Assembly: GCF_001528665.1 (NCBI RefSeq)
Contig: NZ_BBYJ01000026.1
Coordinates: 1 to 64,000, forward strand
Source of the DNA: Microtetraspora malaysiensis
GTDB taxonomy: Bacteria; Actinomycetota; Actinomycetes; Streptosporangiales; Streptosporangiaceae
Direction: 5' to 3'
DNA length: 64,000 bases
A program made the translations under genes and the position numbers. This document shows, piece after piece, positions 25,173 through 35,062 of this stretch. Positions within the stretch are counted from its first letter, which is position 1; every line of letters begins with the position of its first letter. The notes beneath the pieces were generated by a model. That model made no database searches, was not told where the DNA came from, and was given only the letters and a program-made list of their open reading frames with translations.

Positions 25173-25532
25173 TCACGGGGCCGCGTCCCTCCGGCCGGCC
25201 GGAAAGGCCGAGGAGACGTGACCGACGCGGGGTGGGAGCGGCCGAAACGTCGCTCCCACCCCAGGAAAGCGGCGCAGCCGGACCGGGAGGCGGCGGGACG
25301 GGCCACTCCCGGGAAGAGCGCGGCCGGCCGGATGGTTGTACGACCTGGAGCGGGGCCCCTGGCACTCCGCCGGAGAGCGCACCCCTTCCAGATGCCGGAC
25401 ATGGCCGTGTTTGCCACGTAAAGACTGAGCTTTCCTGCTATGGGTTGACTCAAGGAAATTGTTATTCCCGATGAGGGCCTTTGTCGGGGCAACACGTCCG
25501 AACGAAGGGAGCCAGGCCGACCGCCGCTCATC
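25173..25532. other. 360-bp intergenic region with terminator and AT-richer stretch
   Basis: Holds the strong hairpin at 25229-25262. Bases 25410-25475 are AT-richer than the surroundings and contain TTGACT at 25445, a possible promoter element for the downstream hydrolase, without a convincing -10 at normal distance. No gene seen. Confidence 0.5.
25229..25262. terminator. 12-bp perfect stem terminator
   Basis: GGGGTGGGAGCG (25229-25240), a 10-base loop, then its exact complement (25251-25262), 57 bp after the stop of the PLP enzyme. Confidence 0.75.
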
Positions 25533-26630
25533 ATGTGGAGCATCCGACCGCCGAAGGCGGTGACGTCCCCCCTCGCCCTGGTGGCTCGCCTCGAAGGCGA
25601 GACATGGCGCGCGGGGACGCTGGCGGCTGCCAAGATCCGCGGATGGGTGGGTGACCTCACGGCAGCGCCGTCCATGCTGGTCGCGCCATGCGGCGCCGGG
25701 CACGACGGTCCCGCCTCGGCCACGGCCGCGTGCTTCGTGGAGGCGCGTCCCGAGAGCCTGCCGCCGATCACCTTCGCCTACGAACGGCACGGATCGGGCG
25801 AGCCGCTGGTCCTCCTGCACGGCATCGGATCGCATCGTCAGGCGTGGGACCCGATCGTGCCGTTGCTCGTGGCCGAGCACACGGTGATCACGGTGGACCT
25901 TCCGGGCTTCGGCGACTCCCCCGACCTCCCGCGCGACCTGTCCCGCGATCTGCCGACCATGGTGACCGAACTGGGCGCCATGTTCACCGCGCTCGGGCTC
26001 GACCTGCCGCACGTGGCGGGCCACTCGCTCGGAGGGCTGATCGCGTTGCGGCTGGCCCAGGCCGGTCTCGCCCGGTCCGTCACCGCGCTCGCGCCCGCCG
26101 GGTTCTGGACCGAGGCCGAGCGGCGGTACGCGTTCGCCGTCCTGACCGCGGCCCGCAACCTCGCCCGGCTGCCGTCCTGGATGGTGGTCCGCCTGGCGAC
26201 GACCCCCATCGGCCGGGCCGCCCTGACCGGCACCCTCTACGGACGCCCGGATCGCTGCCCGCCGGGCGAGGTCGTGACGTCGCTGGCCATCCTGCGCCAG
26301 TCCGTGGCGTTCAACGCCACCTTGCGCGCGGGGCGGGCGTCGGACCTCTTCGTCGGCGACATCCCCGGCGTACCCGTGACGATCGCGTGGGGCAGCGCGG
26401 ACCGCGTCCTCTTCGCCCGGCAGGCGGCCCGGGCGGCGGCGACGATCCCGGGGGCGCACATGGTGTGGCTGCCCGGATGCGGGCACGTGCCCATGAACGA
26501 CGCGCCCGAGCTGGTCGCGGATGTCATCCTCGAGGCCACCCGCTCCCCCGGTCTGGTCGGCGTGCACGCGCCCGACCTCCTTCCGGAGAGCGCCCCCGTC
26601 TACTCGGTCCGCGCGAGCAAGCCGGAGTAG
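25533..26630 (+). CDS. Alpha/beta hydrolase
   Basis: Up to 365 residues. The core starts near ITFAYERHGSGEPLVLLHG, with the oxyanion HGIG, the nucleophile elbow GHSLGG, an Asp in WGSADRV and the His in GCGHVP. The first 47-70 residues do not look like this family and no ribosome site supports ATG 25533; ATG 25674 (318 residues) or GTG 25737 are plausible real starts, and a hairpin at 25585-25601 lies in the disputed part. A cytosolic esterase or C-C hydrolase; substrate unknown. Confidence 0.75.
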   Translation: MWSIRPPKAVTSPLALVARLEGETWRAGTLAAAKIRGWVGDLTAAPSMLVAPCGAGHDGPASATAACFVEARPESLPPITFAYERHGSGEPLVLLHGIGSHRQAWDPIVPLLVAEHTVITVDLPGFGDSPDLPRDLSRDLPTMVTELGAMFTALGLDLPHVAGHSLGGLIALRLAQAGLARSVTALAPAGFWTEAERRYAFAVLTAARNLARLPSWMVVRLATTPIGRAALTGTLYGRPDRCPPGEVVTSLAILRQSVAFNATLRAGRASDLFVGDIPGVPVTIAWGSADRVLFARQAARAAATIPGAHMVWLPGCGHVPMNDAPELVADVILEATRSPGLVGVHAPDLLPESAPVYSVRASKPE

Positions 26631-26642
26631 GCCGGCCCGGGG

Positions 26643-27404
26643 TCAGGTCGCTCGGGCCGGCGTACCCACGCTCGCGAGCCCGAGCGTGGTGGCCGGCTCC
26701 CCGGTGAGCTGCCACACCCGCGCGGCTTCCCGCTGGTACGGCGGCGCCGCGCGGCCGGCCAGGGGCGAGCCGCTTCCGCGGTTGTCGAAGGCGAGCATGA
26801 CGGCCAGCACTCCGAGCATGCCGCCCATGACGACCCGCTGCGCCCGCAGCCAGGCGGGGCGGCGGACGAGGAACCCGGCGATGCCGTCGGCGGCGAGCAC
26901 GATCGACAGGTTCACCGTGGTGGCGACGATGATTTGAGAACCGCCGAGAACGATGCCCTGAAGCAGCACGTTCCCTTTGCCGAGATCGATGAACTGCGGA
27001 ATGACGGATATATAGAGGATGGCGATCTTCGGGTTGAGCAGATTCGTCATCAGCCCCATCGCGAAAAGCCGGCGCGGCGGGTCCGCGGGAATGTCCTGAA
27101 CGGTGAACACCGACACGCCGCCCGGCCGGACCGTCTTCCAGGCGAGCCACAGCAGATATGCGGCCCCGACCAGTCTGATCGTCGTGAGGATCTGCGGCAC
27201 CGCGGTGAACAGCACCGCCAGACCGAGGTTCGCCCCGATCAGGTATATGAGGAATCCGGCCACGACCCCGGACAGCGATATGACTCCGGCCCGCCGCCCC
27301 TGGCTGATGCTCCGTGAAGCGAGATACATCATGTTCGGGCCCGGGGAAAGCACCATTCCGAGAGCGACGGAAACCACGCCCAGAAGCGCACTCTGTTCGA
27401 CCAT
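26643..27404 (-). CDS. LysE/RhtB family amino acid exporter
   Basis: 253 residues. N-terminal LysE pattern with SPGPNMMYLASRSISQGRRAG (first quoted part SPGPNMMY), about six membrane segments, and NLLNPKIAILYISVIPQF. About 40 residues longer at the C-terminus than typical members, with a soluble tail after the last helix. Exports an amino acid such as threonine, homoserine or arginine; specificity cannot be read from sequence. A strong palindrome lies about 110-140 bp upstream of the start. Confidence 0.9.
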   Translation of the reverse strand: MVEQSALLGVVSVALGMVLSPGPNMMYLASRSISQGRRAGVISLSGVVAGFLIYLIGANLGLAVLFTAVPQILTTIRLVGAAYLLWLAWKTVRPGGVSVFTVQDIPADPPRRLFAMGLMTNLLNPKIAILYISVIPQFIDLGKGNVLLQGIVLGGSQIIVATTVNLSIVLAADGIAGFLVRRPAWLRAQRVVMGGMLGVLAVMLAFDNRGSGSPLAGRAAPPYQREAARVWQLTGEPATTLGLASVGTPARAT

Positions 27405-27516
27405 CGGCGCCGCCTTCTTTCTGCGATCGGCCCATACGGATCAGGGCAGGCCCGCCTTTCGGAAGGTCTTTCGCGCCGAACGGGAAGGCTGATTTGAGGC
27501 TATTCCACCGATCCAA

Positions 27517-27545
27517 CCGAGTGCAATATTCCTCATTGCACTCGG
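27517..27545. promoter_or_regulatory. 11-bp inverted repeat upstream of lysE-type gene
   Basis: CCGAGTGCAAT and ATTGCACTCGG flank a 7-base spacer; a second, overlapping pair (CATTGC at 27534, GCAATG at 27547) follows. The clustering of TTGCA half-sites suggests a regulator-binding region of the Lrp/ArgP kind for the exporter gene. No regulator is encoded next to it. Confidence 0.6.
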
Positions 27546-27610
27546 AGCAATGTTGTTTTGCCTTCGCCCGCTTCCGCGTCGCGGTACGCGTTCGTCGCCG
27601 GAAACGGCGC

Positions 27611-27652
27611 CGCCCGGGGGCGCAGGGACGGGTGTCCTCGCGCCCCCGGGCG
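27611..27652. terminator. 13-bp perfect stem hairpin
   Basis: CGCCCGGGGGCGC (27611-27623) and its exact complement (27640-27652) with a 16-base loop, downstream of the M64 peptidase stop. Second of two tandem hairpins. Confidence 0.7.
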
Positions 27653-27657
27653 GGGGA

Positions 27658-27682
27658 AGCCGGGGCGGGGGGCTCCCCGGCT
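27658..27682. terminator. 8-bp stem hairpin right after M64 peptidase
   Basis: AGCCGGGG and CCCCGGCT arms around a 9-base loop, beginning 6 bp after the stop codon at 27688. Works in tandem with the hairpin at 27611-27652. Confidence 0.65.
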
Positions 27683-27687
27683 AGCTC

Positions 27688-30003
27688 TTACTCGTGCGCG
27701 TGCTCGTACGCGGCCGCCGCGCCGTGCTCGGGCACGTCGCTGCCGCGCACCGCCGCGTACGGGGCGTCCTTGCCCTTGGCCCGCGGGTCGGCGACGAGCT
27801 CGGCGCACTGGCCGGCGCCGGTGACCCCGTTCGCCACTCCGGCGTCGGACGGCGCGGGGGTGTTGCCGCTGCAGGCGAGGCCACCGCGCACGGAGGTGCC
27901 GGTGACGACGGGGGCGTCCACGGTGGTGTTGCCGGTCAGCCCGGCCGAGCCGCGCAGGTCGGAGCCCGCGACGATGAGCTGGCCGGTGGTGCCGTGGATC
28001 GCGACGGAGCCGTGCACGGTCGCCTTGAGCAGGTGGATCTCCGCGGCGCCGGTCGCGTTCAGCGATCCGCTGATCGTGCCGCCCTTGACGACCAGGGACG
28101 CGCCGGAGCCGACGGTCACCCCGCCGTTGATCCGGGCGTCGTCGAGGCAGGTGACGCCCGACCGCACGGACAGCGCGCCGTTCCGGGTGCCGGTGATCGT
28201 GGTGGTGCACTCGGGCGGCGCGGCGAGGGTGGTCACGGTGAAGCTCTTCGGCGTCCCGTAGTTGCCGCTGGGGTCGATCGACCGGTACTCGACGGTGTGC
28301 CCGCCGCGCGGCAGCTTGCCGTAGGTGAGGCTGTCGATGACCGTGCCGTTCTCGGTGAACAGCCACGGCTCGTCGGCGGACGTCGGCCAGCCGAAGTAGT
28401 TGAACCAGCCGTCGCCGTCCACGCGGGACTCGCGCACCACGTACCCGTCCCGGTCGTCCTCGCCGGTGAGACGCATGGTGAACGGGCCGTTGAACACGTA
28501 GCTCTCGCCGGACTTCACCAGCGGCTCCGACAGCTCGTACGCGGTGGCGGGCAGGGTGTTGTCCACCGTCCAGGTGCGCGTGTCGCCGCCCGCCGAGGCG
28601 GTCAGCGTGTGGTTGCCGGAGGTCAGGTCGAGCGCGGACAGGTCAAGGACCGGGCCGGTCTCACCGAGGGCGGTGCCGTCCAGCGCCCAGGTGACCGCGG
28701 GCACGCTGTCGTCGGGGTGGGTGGTCTCGACGTACACGACCTCGTCGTGGGCCACGGCGCGCTCGGTGGGGGTGGACGAGCGCAGTCCCGGCGTGACCTG
28801 GGCGGGCGTGGTGGTCGAGGCGGTGTCCACCGTCCAGGTGCGGGTCGCGGTGAGCGCGCCGCCGCGGATCGCGGGGTCGCGGACGAAGTCCGTCGGGTCG
28901 GTCACGGTCGCCTTGACCGTGTGCGTGCCGGGCGACAGCTTCAGGGTGCGCAGGTCGAGCGCGGCGCCGCGGGCGGACACGGCGGCGCCGTCCACGCTCC
29001 ACGTGGTGGTCAGCGCGTGGCTGTTGGGGTGCAGCGGCTCCACCCAGAGGACCCGGTCGGCGCCGACCGCGGCCGTGGTGGGCGTGCTGTCCTGGATGAG
29101 GCTGGTCTTGGCGGAGATCCGCTGGGTCATCACCTCGCGGCCGACCTGGTCGTAGTAGTAGCCCAGTGTCCGCATGATCGAGTGCTCGCTCGGGCGCCAG
29201 ACCTTGCTGCTGTAGTACAGGCCGCCCTCGTACCTGCCGATGGCGCCGCCGGCCTCGCTCGGCTCGCCGAGCCAGCGCCACCACTTCTTCTGCTGGTCCC
29301 GGATCTGCTGCTCGGTGAGCAGGGTGTGGTGCGCCGAGCTGGGCTCGCCGCCGGAGTACGGGCCGCCGTCGACGCCGCGGCTGTAGTACGTGTACTCGTC
29401 CTGCAGGCCGCCGAGCGAGTGGCCGATCTCGTGCGGCGCGATGAGGGCGGACATCGAGTTGTGCCCGGAGGAGGTGGCGTAGGCGCCGCCCGCTCCGCCG
29501 TACGTCCCGCTGTTGGCGAGCGCGAGGATCTGCCGGTTGGCGCTGCTCGTCCCAGCCACCATGTTGGCGTACGTGTTGGCCGCGGTGTTGCTCATGGTGA
29601 TCAGCCGCTGCACGCTGGAGGCGCTGCATCCGCCCCAGAAGGCCATGCTCAGCGGGGTGTTCTTCTTGCCGGAGGCCAGGTCGGGGTCGCAGCCGATGCC
29701 GGACTCGCCGGACACGATGTCCACCCGGTAGACGTTGAAGTAGTTCCGGTACGACTTGTACGGCTCGATGGACCACATCACGTTGAGCTGCTGGTCGGTG
29801 TCGGCCGCGAACGTGGACAGCTCGTTGTTCGTGTAGCCGTCGCCCATGATGATCAAGTTGAACCGCTTGGCGGGGTCACCGGTGACCTGGATCGGGACCA
29901 CGGTGGCGCTGCCGACGTCGGCGGCCTGCGCGGGAGGGATGGTGATCAGAGCGGCGGCCAGCGGGACCGCCGCCAGGGCCGCGAACGGCCGTCGTGCACG
30001 CAT
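27688..30003 (-). CDS. Secreted M64 family (IgA-peptidase-type) zinc metallopeptidase
   Basis: 771 residues from ATG 30003 (GGAGG upstream); an upstream extension of the frame is rejected. Sec signal peptide: basic MRARR, hydrophobic core, cleavage after AQA (about residue 28). The M64 domain follows with zinc motif H191-E-I-G-H195 and GGLQDEY. Then two copies of an Ig-like module, each with a DGxxxxxxGxxLDLxxL...GxHTL/V pattern, a bacterial Ig-like part, and a C-terminal beta-helix-like region of short Gly/Ser/Thr repeats ending near SGNTPAP. Acts outside the cell on proteins. Tandem hairpins follow it. Confidence 0.9.
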   Translation of the reverse strand: MRARRPFAALAAVPLAAALITIPPAQAADVGSATVVPIQVTGDPAKRFNLIIMGDGYTNNELSTFAADTDQQLNVMWSIEPYKSYRNYFNVYRVDIVSGESGIGCDPDLASGKKNTPLSMAFWGGCSASSVQRLITMSNTAANTYANMVAGTSSANRQILALANSGTYGGAGGAYATSSGHNSMSALIAPHEIGHSLGGLQDEYTYYSRGVDGGPYSGGEPSSAHHTLLTEQQIRDQQKKWWRWLGEPSEAGGAIGRYEGGLYYSSKVWRPSEHSIMRTLGYYYDQVGREVMTQRISAKTSLIQDSTPTTAAVGADRVLWVEPLHPNSHALTTTWSVDGAAVSARGAALDLRTLKLSPGTHTVKATVTDPTDFVRDPAIRGGALTATRTWTVDTASTTTPAQVTPGLRSSTPTERAVAHDEVVYVETTHPDDSVPAVTWALDGTALGETGPVLDLSALDLTSGNHTLTASAGGDTRTWTVDNTLPATAYELSEPLVKSGESYVFNGPFTMRLTGEDDRDGYVVRESRVDGDGWFNYFGWPTSADEPWLFTENGTVIDSLTYGKLPRGGHTVEYRSIDPSGNYGTPKSFTVTTLAAPPECTTTITGTRNGALSVRSGVTCLDDARINGGVTVGSGASLVVKGGTISGSLNATGAAEIHLLKATVHGSVAIHGTTGQLIVAGSDLRGSAGLTGNTTVDAPVVTGTSVRGGLACSGNTPAPSDAGVANGVTGAGQCAELVADPRAKGKDAPYAAVRGSDVPEHGAAAAYEHAHE

Positions 30004-30356
30004 GGGGAGGGAACCTCCAGAGCGAAGAGGGGGCGTGCCATGCACTATCGGGCTTCGCTGCTCCCCACGCACATCCCATGTCGGGATAACTCCAGATTTA
30101 TGGCTCCAGTGGGCACGGATTCGTCCCCGCCCGGCTCCCGGCCGCGTCTCCCCCGCTGACCTGGGCGAAATCCCACGCTCCGGCGCGTGCCCACCGCCCC
30201 GGCCACGTCCCGCCCGATCCGCCCGATCGCAGGAAAACCGCGCGGAACACCCGCCGCCGCCACCTCATGCTCAGCAGCGCGACACCCCATGTCACCAGAT
30301 ATCACTTGATGGATGGCTATAGTGCTCGCGTTATGGCGGCGAAAGGAGGGGCCTGA
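30004..30356. promoter_or_regulatory. 353-bp divergent promoter region between M64 peptidase and LysR gene
   Basis: Starts of the two genes face away from each other. TATAGT at 30318-30323 is a candidate -10 for the LysR gene, 33 bases before its GTG. CCCATGTC occurs twice (30075-30082 and 30286-30293), each next to an AT-rich stretch (GGATAACTCC, ACCAGATATC), a possible regulator-binding pair. No gene seen. Confidence 0.45.
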
Positions 30357-31310
30357 GTGCAGGTGGAGCTTCGCCACCTTCGCGTCATCTGCGCCATCGC
30401 CGACGCCGGGAGCCTGAGCCGGGCGGCCAACGCCGTGGGCGTCTCGCAGCCCGCGATCACCGCCCAGTTGCAACGCGTGGAGGGCGCCCTCAACGGCCAG
30501 ATCTTCCGGCGGAGCCGGCTCGGCGTCACCCCGACGCCCTTCGGCCAGTTCGTGCTCGCCCGCGCCCGGTCCATCCTGCTCGCCGTGGACGAGCTGGTCT
30601 CCGGCGCCGGCGCGTACGACAGCCGGACCGACGTCGCGCGGATCGGCGGGTACGTGACACCGGTGCTGTCCGGCCTGGTCACCCGGCTCTTCAGGCTGCC
30701 CGACCTGTCGGTCACCGTGCACACCGAGTATTCGCCCCGGCTGCTGCTCGACCTGCTGGCCTCCCGCCGCCTGGACGCGGCGACCCTCGTCGACTATCCG
30801 GGCAACGAGCTGCCCGCGCCGACCTCGGTCGGCATGCGACTGATCGCCACCGAGCCGGTCTTCGTGCTGATGAGCAGCGAGCACCCACTGGCCGGACGGG
30901 AAGAGGTCGATCTCGCCGACCTCGCCGGGGACGACTGGGTGATCTCACCGCCGGACGGGGTCGGCTGGCCGGAGTGCGTCTACTCCGCCTGCCGCCAGGC
31001 GGGCTTCACCCCCCGCGTCCCGCACAGCACGACCGAGCAGGCGATGATCCGGCAGCTCGTCGCCGCGGGCCACGCGATCTCCCCCTGCCAGGCCACGGTG
31101 CAGGACGGTCCCGGGATCGTCGTGCGCCCGCTCGCCGGCACCCCGCTGCGGCTCAGGCACCTGGTGGCCTGGCGGCGGGACGGGCCGCTCGCCGGCCGAG
31201 CCGAGGAGCTGGCCGAGTTCGCCGCGCAGGCCCACCGCGAGGCCATCGCCGACCGCCCGCACTACGCCGCCTGGATGGCCAGGCACGGCGCAACCCCGCT
31301 CGGCGGATAG
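30357..31310 (+). CDS. LysR family transcriptional regulator
   Basis: 317 residues. N-terminal winged HTH: LRHLRVICAIADAGSLSRAA then VSQPAITAQLQRVE; substrate-binding domain to the end. GTG start at 30357 with AAAGGAGGGG six bases upstream. Flanked by two genes for secreted peptidases (M64 divergent, S15 downstream), so it may control exoprotease production; this is inference. Confidence 0.9.
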   Translation: MQVELRHLRVICAIADAGSLSRAANAVGVSQPAITAQLQRVEGALNGQIFRRSRLGVTPTPFGQFVLARARSILLAVDELVSGAGAYDSRTDVARIGGYVTPVLSGLVTRLFRLPDLSVTVHTEYSPRLLLDLLASRRLDAATLVDYPGNELPAPTSVGMRLIATEPVFVLMSSEHPLAGREEVDLADLAGDDWVISPPDGVGWPECVYSACRQAGFTPRVPHSTTEQAMIRQLVAAGHAISPCQATVQDGPGIVVRPLAGTPLRLRHLVAWRRDGPLAGRAEELAEFAAQAHREAIADRPHYAAWMARHGATPLGG

Positions 31311-31503
31311 CACGGCGTTCGCGGCCACCGCTACCCGACATTTGTCGGAAATGCCTCGATCGACACAGAACGGCCGTCCGAAGACATTCCACACCCCGCC
31401 CCCTACCATCGGGCCTTCTTGGGGCTGCCTTTACGGTCCCTTGACCCCCAATGGGGCCGGTGCTCCGGCCCCTCCCGCCCTGATGGTTAGGGAAGGTTTG
31501 CCG

Positions 31504-33450
31504 ATGTCTCTGCCGCACCGGATGACGGACCCCGTGGCGTCGACCGCGTTCCGTACTCGGGGATCAGCACGCCGCGGCGCCGCCGCGCTGGGCCTCGCCG
31601 CCGCCATGTCCCTCGCCGCGGTCACCGCGAACCCGGCCGCGGCCGGCGCGGCCGCCCCCGTCGAACCGGTCTTCCAGGACGGCATGGCCCAGCCGGTGTT
31701 CTCGTCCAACCGCAACGACTGGATCCGCGAGGAGATCTGGATCGAGACCCCGATCGACAGTGACGGCGACGGCCGGGGCGACCGGGTGCACGCCGAGGTG
31801 ACCCGGCTCAAGGAGACCGAGACGGCCGGCTTGAAGTCCCCCGTCGTGTACGAGGCCAGCCCCTACTACGCCGGAGGCAACGACGTCGCGAACCACGACG
31901 TCGACCACGAGCTCCACGAGGCGCTCCGGCCGGGCAAGGGCTGGTTGAACCGCGGCGGTCCGGTGCGGGACCCGGCGGCCGACGAGCGGCTGGCCGCCGC
32001 CGGCGTGGACGAGGCGGCCGCCGCCGACGCTGCGGCGGGCACCGGCCCGCAGCCCGCCATCAGCACCAGCCACGAGGCGAACTGGCTTCCTCGCGGCTTC
32101 GCGGTCGTCCACGCCGAGTCGCTGGGCAGCGGCAAGTCCGACGGCTGCCCGACAACCGGCGGGCGCAACGAGACGATCGGCGCGAAGTCCGTCGTCGACT
32201 GGCTGAACGGCCGCGCCAAGGCCTACAACGCCGCGGGCACGGAGGTCCACGCGACGTGGACGACCGGCAAGGTCGGCATGATCGGCACGTCGTACAACGG
32301 CACCCTGCCCAACGCGGTCGCGAGCACCGGTGTCGAGGGCCTGGAGGCCATCGTTCCGATCTCGGCGATCTCCAGCTGGTACGACTACTACCGCGCGAAC
32401 GGCGCCGTGGTCGCCCCCGGCGGCTACCAGGGCGAGGACGCCGACGTGCTCGCGGAGTACGTCTACACCCGCGCGGACCGGCAGGTCTGCCGGAACGTCA
32501 TCGAGGACCTCGCGAAGGAGCAGGACCGGGTCACCGGCGACTACAACGCCTTCTGGGCCGAGCGCGACTACATGAACGACGTGGGCAACGTCCACGCCGC
32601 GGTGCTGGTCGCGCACGGGCTCAACGACTGGAACGTCAAGACCAAGCACGCCGCGCAGTGGTACGAGGCGCTCAAGGCGCGCGGGGTGCCGCACAAGATC
32701 TACCTGCACCAGGGCGGGCACGGCGGCTCCCCCAGCGTCGACGTGCTCAACCGCTGGTTCACCCGCTACCTGTGGGGCTACGAGAACGGCGTGGAGAACG
32801 ACCCGCGGGCGCTGGTCCAGCGGGAGGACAGGACGCTGGTGGAGTACCCCGAGTGGCCGGAGCCCGCCGCCGCGGACACCGAGCTCAACCTGGCGCCGGG
32901 TGTGGGCGGGGCCGCCGGTGAGCTCACCCTCGACCGGACCCGCCAGGGCAAGCCGGTGACCGAGACGATCGTCGACGACGCCACGAAGCGGGCGCAGACG
33001 CTCGCCGACGCCGCGACCTCGCCCAACCGCCTCGCGTACAAGACGGAGGCGCTGACCGGCGCGGTCCGGTTCAGCGGCACGCCGCGGGTGTCGCTGCGGA
33101 TGTCCTTCGGCCGGCCGGCCGCGAACGTCACGGCGCTGCTCGTCGACTACGACCAGAACGGCAAGGCGAAGATCATCACCCGGGGCTGGACGGATCCGCA
33201 GAACCGCAAGTCGATCTCGCGGACCGAGCCGGTCAAGCCGGGCACCCCGTATCGCATCGACGTCGACCTGCAGCCGCACGACTACGTCTTCGCGGCGGGA
33301 CACCGCATCGGCGTCGTGCTGCTGTCGAGCGACTACGAGTACACGATCCGGCCCGCTCCCGGCACGCAGCTGTTCCTCGACACGACGAAGAGCACGGTCA
33401 CGCTGCCGCTCGTCGGCGGGGCGGCCGCGCTCACCGCGGCGAACGGCTGA
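31504..33450 (+). CDS. Secreted Xaa-Pro dipeptidyl-peptidase (S15 family)
   Basis: 648 residues from ATG 31504 (GGGAAGG eight bases upstream). Signal peptide with a basic stretch and hydrophobic AALGLAAAMSLAAV, cleaved near NPAAAGA. S15 catalytic domain with S263 in GTSYNG, D375 in GLNDWNVK and H406 in GGHGG; C-terminal jelly-roll domain from about 480. Releases X-Pro dipeptides from peptide N-termini outside the cell. Followed by a GC-rich hairpin terminator. Confidence 0.92.
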   Translation: MSLPHRMTDPVASTAFRTRGSARRGAAALGLAAAMSLAAVTANPAAAGAAAPVEPVFQDGMAQPVFSSNRNDWIREEIWIETPIDSDGDGRGDRVHAEVTRLKETETAGLKSPVVYEASPYYAGGNDVANHDVDHELHEALRPGKGWLNRGGPVRDPAADERLAAAGVDEAAAADAAAGTGPQPAISTSHEANWLPRGFAVVHAESLGSGKSDGCPTTGGRNETIGAKSVVDWLNGRAKAYNAAGTEVHATWTTGKVGMIGTSYNGTLPNAVASTGVEGLEAIVPISAISSWYDYYRANGAVVAPGGYQGEDADVLAEYVYTRADRQVCRNVIEDLAKEQDRVTGDYNAFWAERDYMNDVGNVHAAVLVAHGLNDWNVKTKHAAQWYEALKARGVPHKIYLHQGGHGGSPSVDVLNRWFTRYLWGYENGVENDPRALVQREDRTLVEYPEWPEPAAADTELNLAPGVGGAAGELTLDRTRQGKPVTETIVDDATKRAQTLADAATSPNRLAYKTEALTGAVRFSGTPRVSLRMSFGRPAANVTALLVDYDQNGKAKIITRGWTDPQNRKSISRTEPVKPGTPYRIDVDLQPHDYVFAAGHRIGVVLLSSDYEYTIRPAPGTQLFLDTTKSTVTLPLVGGAAALTAANG

Positions 33451-33490
33451 CCCGGGCCGCGCCGGGCGCGTGACCACCGGCCACGTGCCC

Positions 33491-33521
33491 GCCCGCCCGC
33501 CGCAGGCCGCGGCGGGCGGGC
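33491..33521. terminator. 13-bp GC stem terminator
   Basis: GCCCGCCCGCCGC, loop AGGCC, then its exact complement, 40 bp after the S15 peptidase stop and before the convergent ABC-F remnant. Confidence 0.7.
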
Positions 33522-33622
33522 GATGCCGTGAGGCCTCCGGCCCATCCCGGGGGCCCCGCGGCCGGTGCGCCCCTGGCGTCCCGCCGCCCGGCGAACGCGC
33601 GTGTGGGCACCGCCCCGGGGAT

Positions 33623-35062
33623 TCAGCGCGGGCGCTCGACCCGGCCCTCGTGCCAAACCGGTTCCGGACTCTCGTAAACGGCCCCGTCCGCGCCGAAAAT
33701 CAGGAACCGGTCGAAGTCGGCGGCGAACCAGCGGTCATGGGTCACGGCCAGAACGGTGCCGGAGAAGGCGGACAGGCCCTGCTGCAGAGCCTCGGCGCTG
33801 GCCAGGTCCAGGTTGTCGGTCGGCTCGTCGAGCAGGAGCAGGGTGGCGCCGGACAGCTCCAGCAGCAGGATCTGCAGTCGGGCCTGCTGGCCGCCGGACA
33901 GGGTCTCGAACCGCTGGCCTGCGGCGGGCGCGAGTTCGTAGCGGGCCAGAGCGGCCATCGCCTCGTTCAGGGTGAGCGCCTGACCGGCCATGACCAGGTC
34001 GGCCGGGGTACGGCCGTGCAGATCCGGCCGGGAGTGCGTCTGCACGAAGCGGCCGGGTACCACCCGCGCTCCCAACCGCACCGTTCCGCTGTGCCGGGTG
34101 GTCGGCACCGCGCTGTCCGCGGCCTGCTCCAGCAGTTGGAGGAAGTGGGATTTGCCCGAGCCGTTGGAGCCGAGCACTCCGATGCGTTCGCCGTACCAGA
34201 TCTCGGCGTCGAAGGGCCGCATCAGCCCGGTGAGTTCCAGGTTCTCGCAGACGACGGCGCGTTTGCCGGTGCGGCCGCCGCGCAGCCGGATCCGCACGTT
34301 CTGTCTCCTGGGCGGCTGTTCGGGCGGACCGACCTCCTCGAACCGGCTCAGCCGGGTGCGCGCGGCCCGGTATGAGGAGGCCACCGCGTCGTTTTTGGCC
34401 GCGGTCTGCTGGAGGGTGCGTACCAACTGCTTGAGCCTGGCGTGTTCCTCGTTCCAGCGGCGGCGGCGCTCCTCCAGCCGGGCTATGCGGTCGCGACGGC
34501 CCTGGGCGTAGGTGGCGAAACCCCCACCGTGGACCCAGACGCCCCGGGCCTCCACGGTGACGATGCGGTCGGTGACATTGGCCAGCAGCTGCCGATCATG
34601 GGAGACCAGCAGCACGGTCTTCGAGGTCGCCTTCAGCCGCTCCTCCAGCCACTCCTTGCCGGGCACGTCCAGGTAGTTGTCCGGTTCGTCCAGCAGCAGG
34701 ACCTCGTCGGGGCCGCGCAGCAGCGCCTCCAGAACGAGCCGCTTCTGCTCGCCCCCCGACAGCGTGGCCACCGGGCGGTCCCGGACCGCGTCGTACGGCA
34801 GGCCCAGGGCGGCGGTGGTGCAGGTGTCCCAGACCACCTCCATGTCATAGCCGCCCGCGTCGGCGTAGTCGCTGATCGCCTGCGCGTAGGCCAGTTGCGT
34901 CGCCTCGTCGCCGCGGGCCGTCATCGCCGCCTCCGCCCGTCCCAGGGCCGCGGCGGCCGCGCGGACCCGGTCCGGCGCCACCGACAGCAGCACATCGTGC
35001 AGGGTCCGGCCATCACGGACGCTGCCGATGAACTGCCGCATCACCCCCAGGCCTCCGTGGAG
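33623..35062 (-). pseudogene. 5'-truncated ABC-F family ATPase
   Basis: The frame keeps the tail of the first ATPase domain (signature LSGGEQKRL, Walker B LLLDEPDNYLD, switch VSHDR), the charged linker helix (RRRRWNEEHARLKQL) and the complete second domain (Walker A GSNGSGKS, LSGGQQARL, LLLDEPTDNLD, VTHDR). Homology begins abruptly at GGLGVMRQFIG; the start of domain one with its Walker A and first signature helices is missing. Residual starts exist at GTG 35044 or ATG 35041, but the product would lack one ATP site. ABC-F proteins act on the ribosome, often giving antibiotic resistance. The lost 5' end abuts the truncated TetR gene. Confidence 0.75.

Noticed and set aside
25163-25771. 202-codon minus-strand frame opposite the start of the alpha/beta hydrolase
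   Set aside because: No recognisable domain or ribosome site, and it crosses a strong terminator hairpin.
27694-30159. An 821-codon plus-strand frame opposite the M64 peptidase
   Set aside because: Val/Arg/Gly-rich shadow with no motif; the minus strand has a signal peptide and HExxH.
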